Assembly (NCBI GenBank): GCA_051453625.1
Contig: JBOZIK010000001.1
Location: forward strand, 255,930,441 to 255,960,852
Origin: Welwitschia mirabilis
Taxonomy: Eukaryota; Gnetophyta; Gnetopsida; Welwitschiales
Direction: 5' to 3'
Length of the DNA: 30,412 bases
Below are positions 11,900-21,991 of this stretch, piece after piece (position 1 is the stretch's first letter; each line of letters starts with the position of its first letter). Made by a program: the position numbers and the translations under genes. Below the pieces are notes generated by a model. The model searched no databases. It was not told the origin of the DNA and saw nothing but the letters and a program-made list of their open reading frames with translations.

Positions 11900-14800
11900 A
11901 TTATTTCAGCAAATTTTCCCCTTCACAAAGCCATCCTTTATTTTAGATAGATTTCAAAATTTCTTTTGAGAATTTTATAATTGGTCTATTTTTGTTCTCA
12001 ACACATAAGTAATAAGCTAAGAAATTGCTTCAGCTTCTAGTGAAAGAACTTTGGTTCCAATAGCAAAATATGATGAGGTGTCAGAGCCTTAATGTAAAAT
12101 TCAAAAGTTAGAAAACACTTTTGAATTATTTCAAGTTGCTTCTACCATGTTCCTTCTAAGCTTGATTCCCACACTACATAGTTATGGAGTATTACTAGCA
12201 TAATAATTGTTCAAAACAACTGTTTCTTTACTTTCCAAGTTCAAATCTCTACCTTTTTTCATTCATTTTGTAGACTATACAGAGCTTTTCTACCTCGTGC
12301 AATTCTTTCATGGATACATTTATCCCCTTTGTAGTTTGGAAGTCATGTAGGCCTAAATATTTTTGACAAGTTACTATTTCAATTGACCTATTCAATAGCT
12401 TGAACTCATAATCACTGTTTGTAATACTACAACATAGAATCTTTGTCTTTCCAGCATTTATCTTTATATAACTAGTTATACAATGATCACCTAATATTTG
12501 TAGCATGTGTTATGTACCTTTCTTTGATGTAGATATTAAGGTTGCATCATTATCAAGGAGGAGAAGATTGACCATAAAATGCCTAACTTGAACAAAAATG
12601 TTCCATTGCACCTTTTATATCCACTTTTCTAATTGGCCCATGGAAATACCAAATAAGTAGGAGGTAACAAGTAGTCCTACATTACATCAATTTCAATATG
12701 AAGTTTAACAAAATTACCAGATTTATTGTTTGTAATTTCAAAAATGACCTCTTTTTAAAACCTCTTAATTATTGTAATCAGGTTAGGAGGAGTGCTAAAC
12801 TTCATCAACTATTATTAAAGTTTACTTTCTTATAACTAGATCATATGCTTTGTAAAAATCCATAAAGCAAATGAAAATTTTTCTCTTGGATTCCTTTACA
12901 GAATTAATGCAATATCTAAGAGTAATCAAATGATAAGTGGTGGAGTGATTCTATCAAAATCATGCTTATGAGATAGCTTTTACTCTATTATCCTTTTTCC
13001 ATTTGACAAGTTGTTTTCCCTTAAAGTGATGCCTAAAGATTTAGTAAAGATGTTACTAATAACAATAAGTTTTGTTTTTTTTTTTTTGGGATTAAATGGT
13101 GCTTTAAAATGGGTAAGGGTCCTAGATCCCTAGTTAAATCTAGTAAGTGTTCTTTATGGTCAAGAGTTTAAACTCCCATTAGGAATTGAGGGTTGTGTGG
13201 ATAGCCCTAACCAACTCACGTATAAGCCTCGTGGTAGTGGACATGGACATAGCCCTAGAAGATGTGACCATGTGCTTCCATCTAGTACCAAGAGTCTCTG
13301 TGTCTTCAAAAATATTTTATCCCCTTTTTAAAAATCATCACAACCTTGCTAATTCTCCATCTTTTTTTTAAACATCCTTTTACAGTTTTGGTGGGTAATT
13401 TCAAATTTGTACAAAAGTAGCTTTTTCTCCCCATTTTAGGAGTTTTGCATATAGTCCATTTGTATTTGTCACTCTACCTATGGTTAGCCACTTAATTCTC
13501 TTGTTAAATTACTCAATTGTTAGCCGAACAAGGTTACTAGAGCAGTTGCATGTATTAAATCTCCCTTGCATGGAAACAATTTACTATAAAACTCTTGAAT
13601 TTCTGTAAAGGAAAATCTTTTTCCTTCTAATCTTCAGCAATGAAAATTTTTCAAAATTATTTGGTTCTCTTTTAATCATATGTATAAATTATCATTATTA
13701 AGTTATAATGAAGGCTCTCTTTTTATTTCTAATCAATCTTTTAGAGGATTTTGTCTTCTAATCCTTCTGTTCTAATGATGATGTCTCCTTAATTTCTAGT
13801 TTAGCATTATTACATTTAGTATTAAACAATTGCTTTCTAAACATTAATATTTGATTTTGCAAAACATGTTGTGTTGTATCTAATAAAATTGGACCTATAT
13901 TTTGATTTTGTAGCTTTCCTACCATTGTTTTTATCCTTATGTTCCATACACTTCTTTGAACTTTGCTATAAATCAATTATAAATTTCATAAAAACCACTT
14001 TTCTTTTATGGTGAGATTACTTGGGTTTGAAATTCTAATGAATGGTGTAGAGATGTCACCAATGCCTCTCCAATTTGAAAATTTTGTATATATTTTCTAC
14101 TCCTAGATGGTTTAAAATGGGATCAATATGGTAGTGACCTTAATGCCTTAGAAAGCTATATGTTCTAAAATTTGGAAAATACAGCATTCCATTTAAAACA
14201 AAAACATCAACACTTTGAAGCCATGTAATAATTATTTCCCCATCATGTTAACAATGCTATCAGAAGAGGATTTGATTTATTTTGTTTTACTTTTATTTTC
14301 TAGTAAGACATTATCACATTGCTAATCTAATAAACCTACTTGACTATGACCTATCTTTGCATTAATGTCACCATGAACAATAACATGTTATTATGTAGAA
14401 AAACCTCCAATATCAGTTAATAATACTAAAATGGATGATCTCAAGATAGTGATGGTGCATTGTATGTTGTAGGTTCATAAGGAGCAAAATGGAAAATACT
14501 ATCAAATATTCTCCTAATTGATGGAAGACCATCAATCAGAAAAATTGCCCATTAACAATTTCAATTTTAACATACTTTTTTATGCTTCTTCTTATTAGGA
14601 AATCTAACCTCCACTCGACTTTTCAACTCGGTTCCCTTTATGATTTGATATTAAGAATTCAAGAAGACTAGAACTTAAAAGTCTATAGAACCCTCTTACT
14701 TCCAAATCTTTATGAAACCAAAAATAGCAAACTTTTAAAAGAAGCCAACGTTAGCTAGAAAAATTACTTTGCTTGCTATACCATCATTAATGTTCAAAAA

Positions 14801-14900
14801 TTCAAAATGTAGACTTTTTATGTTTTTTCAAAGTTATCTCTACTGTTATCATTGCAACATACGTCACATTCAAATCAACCACGTTTTTCTTTGCTTGAGC
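11900..14900 (-). pseudogene. LINE ORF2 remnant (endonuclease plus RT), non-L1 type
   Basis: On the minus strand, reading from high to low coordinates, the parts of a LINE ORF2 appear in order. The endonuclease motif GDINAKIG is at about 14350-14373 (family GDFNARIG), with a later ILNG-like block near 14160-14200. The linker reads GLYAKLLKWG at about 13440-13470, then RWRISKVVMIFKKG at 13322-13363. RT follows with SNIFTKSLGIT near 13030-13060, VTSYLFGISMGQLEKWI at about 12640-12690, and the catalytic box LDND at 12546-12557 where FADD is expected (first catalytic Asp to Asn). The thumb includes KINAGKTKIL near 12445 and QKYLGL near 12350. The C-terminal block VVWESSLEGTWW is near 12140-12180. 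The LFGIxMxxLEKWI form and the order differ from the L1-type copy at 3745-6590. A SINE-like insertion splits it at 13074-13311. Numerous stops and shifts make it inactive. Confidence 0.75.
13074..13311 (-). repeat. SINE-like insertion inside the LINE remnant
   Basis: The LINE reading frame is continuous to KKG near 13322 on one side and resumes with SNIFTKS near 13055 on the other. The intervening 240 bp has no LINE similarity. The low-coordinate end is a T run (about 13074-13088), i.e. a poly(A) tail on the minus strand, as expected at the 3' end of a SINE. The body is less decayed than its surroundings and retains several CpGs. A GAGTTTAAACTC palindrome at about 13165-13176 could be a decayed B box in either orientation. 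No clean target-site duplication was seen because both flanks are A/T-rich. The plus-strand frame 13186-13371 across it is not a gene. Confidence 0.5.
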
Positions 14901-15540
14901 TATTTTATTTTTTCCCCATTACTTTGCCTTCTTTGCAAACTTTCTTTTTTGTGAGATCCTTTTTACCTAAATTTTCTTCCCTTTTAGATTATTGCAATTG
15001 TGTGAGACCTTATCTTTAAATTGCAAGTCTTGAAATTTTACTAGATTATGGCATGATTTTTTATTTTGTCATTTAATGCAAAAGGCATCTAGAATTGGAT
15101 GTTGTGGAATATGCTTTTTCTTGCAAAGATTAGTGGATGCTTCATTAAATAAATCTTCATTTTTATTTTATGGCACACTAACAACCAAATATTTAGGGCC
15201 TTTTCTCTATTTTCTTCTTGTTCTCTTAAGGTTTTTGAGATTACTCTTTCTATCCTTTGGTTCTCTATTATCTTTGTATGGCTATTTAAGGGTGCCCTAT
15301 CTTTTTGATTTTAGCTTCAAAAGCAGCTAGCTTTTGTAATGCTTTTGGTGTAGGGTTCCATGTTCTTTGAAAATTCTTCTACTTCTAAGATAATCCCTTC
15401 CATTAGTTTTGGTTGTAGCACCATCAAATGCCATTAGGATTTTAAAATGGTGAAGTGAAACAAGCTTATGTATAGTGAAATAACTACATAACTTAAAAGG
15501 ATATGGACATTGCAACACTAACAATCTTTCTTCTCATATT
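14901..15540 (-). pseudogene. Possible 5' part (ORF1-like) of the minus-strand LINE
   Basis: Upstream of the endonuclease remnant, in the same orientation, the minus strand has an open stretch of about 65 codons (15327-15524) with DGATTKTNGRDYLRSRR. After several stops comes Lys/Arg-rich sequence to about 14800. A basic, low-complexity protein would be compatible with the nucleic-acid-binding ORF1 of a LINE, and position and strand agree. However, no CCHC knuckle or other diagnostic motif is visible, so this is inferred from context. Plus-strand frames at 14769-14954 and 15076-15330 overlap it and are probably antisense shadows. Confidence 0.3.
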
Positions 15541-16700
15541 CCATGCATATTTCCTTCTTTATTTGTTCCATGAAGCTCCATAGGATATGTCTATGCTAGC
15601 ATATAGAGACAAGACTTCTAAAGACTTTTGGAAGAATTTTACGATTAGATGAAAACTTCAAAATAAAAGAGTCTCTAAGTAAGAGATGGACTAGGGGCCT
15701 AATTTCATAGAAAATATTCTTTTAACCCAAATTATCTCTTCATCTTGTGTTTCATTATACTCTTTAAAGTCCATCTCGAGTGTCTAGGATTTTGTAAGCA
15801 TGGTAATGTTTGTAAATCCTCACTTCGTGTAGCACTACATGTGGGTAGACAAGATGTTTTCTATTACAAGTATAGAAACGGTGGGAAAAAACAACTAACT
15901 TATATAGATTTAAAACCTAAGAATAATGGCTATAAAATAAGAGGATCATGCCCATTCTAGATGGTTCTATTCAAAAATACAATATAAAATTTTTTGACAA
16001 GTTAATGATTTTAGATCCAAAAAGAATGTTAAATTTGGTTTTTATTAAAAAATACAAATTTAATACTAACAACATGGATAAGAGAATTGTTAAGTTGGGG
16101 AAAAAAATAGTAGTTAATTGTAAGTGTTGGCATTAAAATAGAAAAAAATAAGAAAGAGAGATTACTATACTAAAGAGAAAGTATTAATATTATAACATAT
16201 GCACTAAGAGTACATTGTCCCCTACCTTTTTAGAAATAAAATCTCCATAAGCTAATATAGATCGATTCAAATTGAATTCGAAGGCACAAGTTAGAGATTG
16301 AGTTGATGAGAACTTGAAATATGATTTGAAAGTCTCATTAAGTAGATCCAAGAAATGAGGATTGCTTCAACACTAGTGTTCCATCTCGAATTTCTAATGA
16401 AAATATCAAAAGTGGTAGAATTCATTGAAGAGATTAGTGGGAATTTCATAAGAAAGCTTGCTTTAGAAGATAAAACTAGAAAAGATCATATGAGTAACTT
16501 CCAAAAGCTAATTTGGAATGATAATTTCCAATTCTATGGTTTTTTAATTAATATTCTAAGATATAATTAAACTTTTGAATCATTTAAAATGGGGGAGGGG
16601 CAATATCAAACTTGGAGGTTTTAATGACCCTCCTATCCCATGATAATACAACTACCAAAATTTCCCAAACACATGATTTAATGATGCCTAATGCCTTATA
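15541..16700. other. Unassigned AT-rich sequence with short open frames
   Basis: Plus-strand frames at 15745-15960 and 15948-16136 overlap by 13 bases, and another runs 16355-16570. None resembles a known family. The second is Lys-rich and the third has mixed composition. A purine run at about 16588-16605 (ATGGGGGAGGGG) looks like an LTR polypurine tract, but no TG-initiated LTR follows. I consider the frames chance or very old element debris. Confidence 0.3.
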
Positions 16701-16704
16701 ATTT

Positions 16705-16780
16705 ATCAGCCAGAAGGATCAAAACCACAACCTCCTAAGTGCAAGATGAGTGTCCTACTAGTTGAACCACCATCCTATTG
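16705..16780 (-). repeat. tRNA-like module (SINE head or tRNA fossil)
   Basis: On the minus strand a tRNA-like order is visible. An A-box-like GGTGGTTCAACTAGTAGG is at 16754-16771, an anticodon-loop-like segment follows, and a B-box-like GGTTTTGATCC is at 16716-16726 (consensus GGTTCGANTCC). The spacing of roughly 30-40 bases fits a pol III internal promoter. There is no convincing acceptor stem, and the B box has lost its CpG. It is therefore a decayed tRNA-derived SINE head or a tRNA pseudogene, not a working tRNA. Confidence 0.45.
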
Positions 16781-17457
16781 ATGATATCATAAAATAAAGA
16801 GGTCTAAAATATAAAGTTAGTTAGTATTAATAAAAGAGAAAATGCATAAATTTCTTGAAAACGCCTAAAGAGATTAAGTGAAATATCCTAATCAAACATT
16901 TCCCAAAGACGAACGTCTAAAAAAATCATGTTTACTTTTGGCTTAAAATAATAAACACTTAAGTGCCTTCTCAAATTCCCTATTTCTTCTTTCTATGATA
17001 TCATTTTTGTTACACAATTAAATAGTTGATTCAAACATACAAGAGCTAATTTAGAAAATAGACAATAATTTGAAAAAAACCAAAGGTTAGTAAGATAACT
17101 ATGTAAGACATCCACTATGGGTAGAATATTTAACTTCAATAAGGTAGAACAAGTGTTATACTAACATAAAACTCTACCAAAATGGGGTAAATAAAAGACA
17201 ATGCATGATTAATAAAAACAATAATTACAACCTTTTGATATCCTATCAAATAAGATTAAAAACAAAACTTAACATTGATGATGGCCATAGAAGTTCCAAA
17301 ACTTCAACCTTAGTTATTAGGAATTAATATTCTCGATCAATACCCTTGAATGAATCATGATACAAATTGTGATAAAAGGAAAATTTATTAGCAAGTAATA
17401 TTATCCTTGAAATTAGTGTAAGTTAGCTAGAAACAAACCATGTTTAATTTATTAGCC
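16781..17457. other. No recognisable gene
   Basis: AT-rich sequence without open frames above 60 codons or recognisable motifs, lying between two tRNA-like modules of opposite orientation. It may be the tail or body of SINE-like elements, but I could not define their ends. Confidence 0.35.
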
Positions 17458-17522
17458 AATAGGGTGTTAGTTCAATTAATATGATACACATTCCTTAAGT
17501 GTGTGGGTTTGAGTCTTTAGAT
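17458..17522 (+). repeat. Second tRNA-like module (SINE head or tRNA fossil)
   Basis: The plus strand reads TTAGTTCAATTAATATGA at 17467-17484 (A-box-like, cf. TAGCTCAGTTGGTAGA). A loop with CTTAAG is flanked by complementary ACACA and TGTGT. Then comes GGGTTTGAGTCT at 17505-17516 (B-box-like, cf. GGTTCGAGTCC). Order and spacing are tRNA-like, but the A box and acceptor region are degraded. As with the module at 16705-16780, it is best described as a decayed tRNA-derived repeat head. Confidence 0.45.
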
Positions 17523-17989
17523 GTTATGCTTGACACAATACAAGGCCTTTTAACTTAATTAATCATTTGAGGGATATATAATTTTTTGGTTGAAAGAAGA
17601 GTGTGTCTACTTTTAACAATCACTAAATATTTTGAGTGTACTTTTGAAGGAAGGTATGGTTACTAAAAGTTTGAGTCTAATCTTCTGATAATTAAATTAT
17701 TCATTAAATATAAAAATATAAAATTAAAAATAATATAACTAAATTGATTTATTATGAGCTATTCACATGAAATAACAATTATTAGTTTTTCACATTAAAG
17801 GAAAATGTAGAGGTTAACATAAGCCTTTATTTTCTAACACAATTTGAAAGCCATGAACGATAATAAGGTATAAAATAAATCCAGTAAACTCAGAGGAGAA
17901 AGTGAGTTGAGTACCCTCAGGGAAATGAGGATCAAATTAGTGCCCTACAGTTAATATGTTGAGATGCGGACTGTAAACCTACCAACTCG

Positions 17990-18520
17990 TATACGCAAGT
18001 CGAAATGTTGCAGCATCAACTTAATGCAGCGGCGGAGCAGCGTAGCCAGCATGCAAGAAGCAGGTAAAAAAGGCACCAGCTCAGGCAGAACAAAGGCTTC
18101 TTGACCTAAAATATCTGCGAAAGGAGATTGAGAGGAGACTGAGAGGAGATTGAGAGGCTGAAGGCGACTGTGGGTGGTGATAACTCCGCACTTATTGAAC
18201 AAACGAAGAAACTCCAACATGAGAATATGGAGTTAGAGAAACCAAGCTCATAAGCCTCCGAGAAGAAACTCAGACTTGTAAAAACCGAAATGAGCAGCAG
18301 AAAAAGAAGATGGAGCTCCACAGCGTTCAGAAGGAGAATCACACTCTTGTAGAGGATCTCCGATTGGCCAAAATTTGAGGCGGAGGAGTACGGGAGGAGT
18401 CCGGAGGATTAGTCCTTGAGGGGCCTGACCAACTCATTGAAGACTGTACACAAAAAGAGGCATCTGCTTCAGAAGCCTTGGAGAAAACCAAAAAGATTGT
18501 AAAAATTACTTTGTACTAGG
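17990..18520 (+). pseudogene. Coiled-coil protein pseudogene or captured fragment
   Basis: This island has clearly higher GC and codon-like texture than its surroundings. From 18147 the plus strand reads EIERLKATVGGDN followed by LIEQTKKLQHENMELEK to about 18242. After a +1 shift, from 18244, it reads KLISLREETQ then NEQQKKKMELHSVQKEN and LVEDLRLAKI to a stop near 18379. Beyond the stop the same frame stays mostly open, ending with SEALEKTKKIVKI near 18510. The Leu/Ile spacing and Glu/Lys/Gln richness indicate a long coiled coil. I do not recognise the parent gene. Upstream, Gln/Ala/Arg-rich codons (about 17995-18060) may be the same protein. No introns are evident, so a processed pseudogene or a fragment captured by a transposon are both possible. 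Minus-strand frames here are antisense shadows. Confidence 0.55.
18123..18155 (+). repeat. Three 11-bp tandem units in the coiled-coil pseudogene
   Basis: GGAGATTGAGA (18123-18133), GGAGACTGAGA (18134-18144) and GGAGATTGAGA (18145-18155) are head to tail, differing at one base. Because 11 is not a multiple of 3, expansion by such units shifts the coding frame. This could be one cause of the broken frame upstream of the readable coiled-coil segment. Confidence 0.8.
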
Positions 18521-18974
18521 AACATGAATTTTTTTATTTTTAAAATTTTTAATATTTTCTTTGAGAAGTAGAAGAGTTGTATTTTTTTATGTATTTATCT
18601 GTTTGAAAGTTCTTTTATATATTTATTCGCTTGCAAATACTACCTACATTAATGATTTAATTTTGCCAAAATGAATGATGTGATTATGCTTAGGTTTATA
18701 ACATGCCAAGGAAAGTATCTAAAAGTAGCTCAGAATTGCATGAAATAGAGACACGATTTCGAACTATTCGTTGGAGCATTAAATGGTGATTAACTACTTA
18801 TTACATTAACAAATTGAGAGGATACAACAAGAAGTAGTAAGAATGCATATAGGAAAATAACCAGACTCTTTGCTTTAGGTGAGAATCTAAAGTTAATAGT
18901 AGCCACCGAAGAGATGACCTTCAATATGTGGGTTAAATTGTAGGAATTATATAGCATAATGAGTAAGTTGAAGA

Positions 18975-18984
18975 NNNNNNNNNN
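18975..18984. other. Assembly gap (10 N)
   Basis: Ten consecutive N. The true length is unknown. Confidence 0.95.
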
Positions 18985-19346
18985 CTAAAAGAGAATAAGT
19001 TGCTATACAAACTATCAAAAGGTGTAGAATTATGTAGAAATAATTGTAATAAATGAGTATGTTCTAACTAATGTTCTTAAATACTATATAGTAAAGATCA
19101 TACCAAAAAAATATAGTCCTTTAGTTACATAAATTAAGACAACTAAGTATGTAGCAAGAAGACTTCCTTATAATAGTTGGGTAGCTTCCTTTAATCTTAT
19201 ATGATTAAGATATATTAGAATAATAAAGCAAACATGGGTGAATCCATAGAGATATTTAGAGCTATGAGCATTAAGTAATTGTCATTTTGTAAACATGGTG
19301 ATTATTAGGTTTAATTAAGGATGGGTACAGTGGTAGAAAGAATGAC

Positions 19347-19424
19347 TTTCACTTAACATGCAATAATTTGGGACACTCCATGGAGTTTCACATAATGTGC
19401 ACTAGGGTGGGACACTCCATAAAA
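19347..19424. repeat. Two-copy 39-bp imperfect tandem repeat
   Basis: A unit beginning TTTCAC (19347 and 19386) and containing GGGACACTCCAT is present twice with a period of 39 bases, equal to 13 codons. Within the gag relic the same frame therefore repeats a WDTP tetrapeptide. Confidence 0.6.
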
Positions 19425-19900
19425 ACTCATTGGGATAACACTAATAATCTTTTAAGAGATCTCATAAACAACCATCAACAAAGTAACATGAAAATAGCAA
19501 TTAAAAATAAGCAAGAGAGCCTAAAATAATCAACTGAGAGAAACATAAGAAAAACCAAACAATATCAACAAAAACATTTGTGGTGGCAATAATAATAACA
19601 TTAATGCAAATCCCAAAATTGATAATTGTAAGGTTAGTAATGTTTTTATTTCTTTGTATATCAATTTTGGTAATACTAGACATATAACTAAATATCATAC
19701 AAACTTAATTAACTACCATAAAATTAGCAATAGTTAATTAGTAGTAACTTTAAATGGTGATATCATGAAATTTTAAGATAAGAAACTACAAAACTCCTAG
19801 AAGTATATTATTAAATAATGTATTTTACTAATAAATAATGTAAAGCTTTTCCATGATCTATTGTCCACATTTTGGGTGAAAATATTTGTGATTTAGAGTC

Positions 19901-20729
19901 ATACATTCAAAGCCCCCAGATCTAGCTTAGGAAGTGTGAAATTAGATATTAAACAATACTATTAGAAGCAACTAATGAATGGAATTCCCATGGATTAGAA
20001 ATATTATATAGAATATAGGACTATAATATTTGCTCAAGCATGGACCTATTAGAAGAACCCTTTCATCACCACATTCTAACTCCTAAGGAAAAACCTTATG
20101 AACATGGGATACAAATGCATACTACTCACTCCAATTTATAAGCAATGGAGAAGATTATTACAACATTAGAGAATCTAATTTTATGACTCTGACAACATTC
20201 TAATCTAAGACTTGGTATTACAAGATGTTGTTCTTTAAAATTACATAAAAATATGACTTTACTAATTTGGGCATAACTTCATCATTTTCGACCAAATTTA
20301 GCAAATGAGCTATTGTTTTGAAGCTAAGAGAGATCTTTACATGTTCTAACTAGCTGTATCTATAAATTACACTATTTAGTATACATCATGAATTTTGTAA
20401 TATTTTTTATACTTAAAAAAATAATTTTATATTTTAGGCCTAAGTTTCCTACTTGAAGATACAACTCTAAATCTTACACATCTGAAATTCAATTAATATT
20501 AGATCTAGAACCTAATGACATGAACTATTTATTTTATTTTTGTGAAAGAATGCTCTTGCATCATCCTTATCCATTTGAAAGTAAACTACCACATGAATAG
20601 TACTAATCCTTACAACATGTACTAATAGTTCACAATATTTTTCTAACATTTAAACTATGTCTTCCCTTTATTGTGCTAGCATTTGAGCCAAGTGTTCCTT
20701 ATACTACTTCTATTATATAGGTTTTTTTA
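19901..20729. other. No clear gene; possible 3' sequence of the antisense Gypsy
   Basis: No confident coding similarity. On the minus strand it lies directly downstream of the Gypsy post-integrase tail (20730-20908), so the remaining Gypsy C-terminus, 3' UTR and LTR would be expected here. A minus-strand YKEHLAQ near 20690 faintly recalls the YxEYLVKWKG core of a chromodomain. This is too weak to call. Confidence 0.3.
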
Positions 20730-20908
20730 GTTGGTTCATAATGATAGGTGGTTCATGCACCTTCTCATTTGCAGTTGCTCTACCCATTTATTATCGTCTT
20801 CCATCTTGTAATGATACATTAATAAATTTTCAATCTTAAAAGTTGGAAAAAGATGATACCCTTGGGAATTTCTAGTTGGTATGCATTTGAAAATATATTT
20901 TTCAAAAT
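20730..20908 (-). pseudogene. Gypsy integrase C-terminal tail, left of the Copia insertion
   Basis: Reading the minus strand away from the Copia LTR gives SNAYQLEIPKGYHLFPTFKI followed by ENLLMYH at about 20815-20890, then DDNKWVEQLQ. This matches the segment after the integrase core in plant Gypsy polyproteins (NAYxLELPxxxxIxPxFNVxDLxPYH). On the other side of the Copia element (from 29417) the same strand ends with a KKIKPYKSFK-like stretch, which normally lies immediately before NAYxL. The two pieces are therefore halves of one element split by the Copia insertion. Confidence 0.65.
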
Positions 20909-21081
20909 TGTTGGTAAATCTAGTTTTGATAATTTTACTAGTCAAATATTTATGTCTTTATGTAAGATAGGTCATTACAAAGAGCACATTAGACCTTGAT
21001 AAGTATTAGACCTTGATGGATCTTCAAATACAACATTTCATGAAAAGGATCAATTATTAAACTACAAAATCAGTTGTTTGA

Positions 21082-21457
21082 AGACATTTGAAAATTTGAA
21101 TATGTCCTTGGTGAAGATGTCTAGGAAATTAAAGATATATTATATGTACCAAAATTCCAGTAACAAGCTTAAGATGACTATCTCATTAAGACAACTATGC
21201 TGCAAGTAACAGATGAAGACATCTACATGTTTGAAGATGTTTATACTGAGTTGAAACAGGTAATAGAATCAATTTGTTTGTCAACTAGTATCTTAAGTTT
21301 TATATAAGCTATCAACTTGTACATTGCAAATTCATGATATGGAGGCCTAAGGATTATACAAAGCAAGTTTTATCAAAATATAAATTAGTTAATTAAAGAC
21401 ATCTATGAGGTGAAGACGTCTGACTATTAGTAGATGCCTATAACAGTGAAGACGTCT
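21082..21457. promoter_or_regulatory. Array of AGACGTCT-derived sites in the 5' LTR U3
   Basis: Sites: AGACATTT 21082, AGATGTCT 21115, AGACATCT 21217, AGATGTTT 21235, AGACATCT 21397, AGACGTCT 21414, AGATGCCT 21432, AGACGTCT 21450. AGATGTCT and AGACATCT are the two single CpG-deamination products of the palindrome AGACGTCT, whose core GACGTC is a C-box type bZIP target. The array lies upstream of the LTR TATA position. Binding is inferred, not shown. Confidence 0.6.
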
Positions 21458-21991
21458 CAGACCAAAGTTCACGTCAATAAAATCGGAAGTTATGCAATTG
21501 ACACCTAATCATTTTCTATCCCTTGCACAATGGTTATAAAGTTAAATGGCTATATTTCAAGCTTAAATAGCTAGATCTTCTTTGATTACGTAAAGTCTCA
21601 ACATCACAAAAAAAAAAAGAAGTCTCTTCTTGAAATCTCAACGAATACTTAGCTTTTGAATCTTGATAAATAATGCTTAGATCAATAATAGAGAACGCAC
21701 AGGTGAAAGGAACTTCTAATGAAGAATTAAAGGGATCATTTGCAAAGGATCTTGCATTGCTTTCATCATTTACTCTTGGATCCTCATTATTGCATTCTTC
21801 ATTTACACTTGTGACAATAAAAACAACATCAAGGATCTCAAATTTTCATCAAAGCTAAGTCTTTAGGCTTGTTTTTGTATTGTACTTTTTGTTTTACATT
21901 GTGGACTATCTTATCATTGAATATTGTTGTAATTGCATTATTTAATCAATATCTTTGTAAGAAAACCCTTGTACGAGTGTGCATTTGAGAT

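Larger units (their letters stand above)
18680..19900 (+). pseudogene. Weak Copia gag-protease relic
   Basis: The clearest part is the protease region at about 19655-19740. A frame reads LYINFGNTRHITKYHTNLIN, matching the Copia form WYxDSGATxHIT with the catalytic DSG changed to NFG. Downstream, IIKLNNVLF-like residues (about 19805-19850) match the LxNVLYVP block only loosely. Upstream, EEMTFNMWVKLXELYS at about 18918-18960 resembles the gag W-x-x-L-x-x-x-Y block, and CKHGDY near 19288 could be a decayed CCHC knuckle. An assembly gap at 18975-18984 interrupts it. No LTRs, integrase or RT are recognisable. It is older and more decayed than the Copia element at 20909. Confidence 0.45.

Noticed and set aside
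16588-16605. Purine run ATGGGGGAGGGG as a polypurine tract
   Set aside because: No TG-initiated LTR follows and no matching repeat was found.
17951-18342. Two overlapping minus-strand frames rich in Leu/Ser
   Set aside because: Antisense shadows of the Glu/Lys-rich coiled-coil sequence on the plus strand.
21082-21457. CRISPR-like array from the regularly recurring octamers
   Set aside because: The repeat unit is only 8 bp, palindromic and irregularly spaced, in a eukaryotic LTR. There are no spacers or cas genes.
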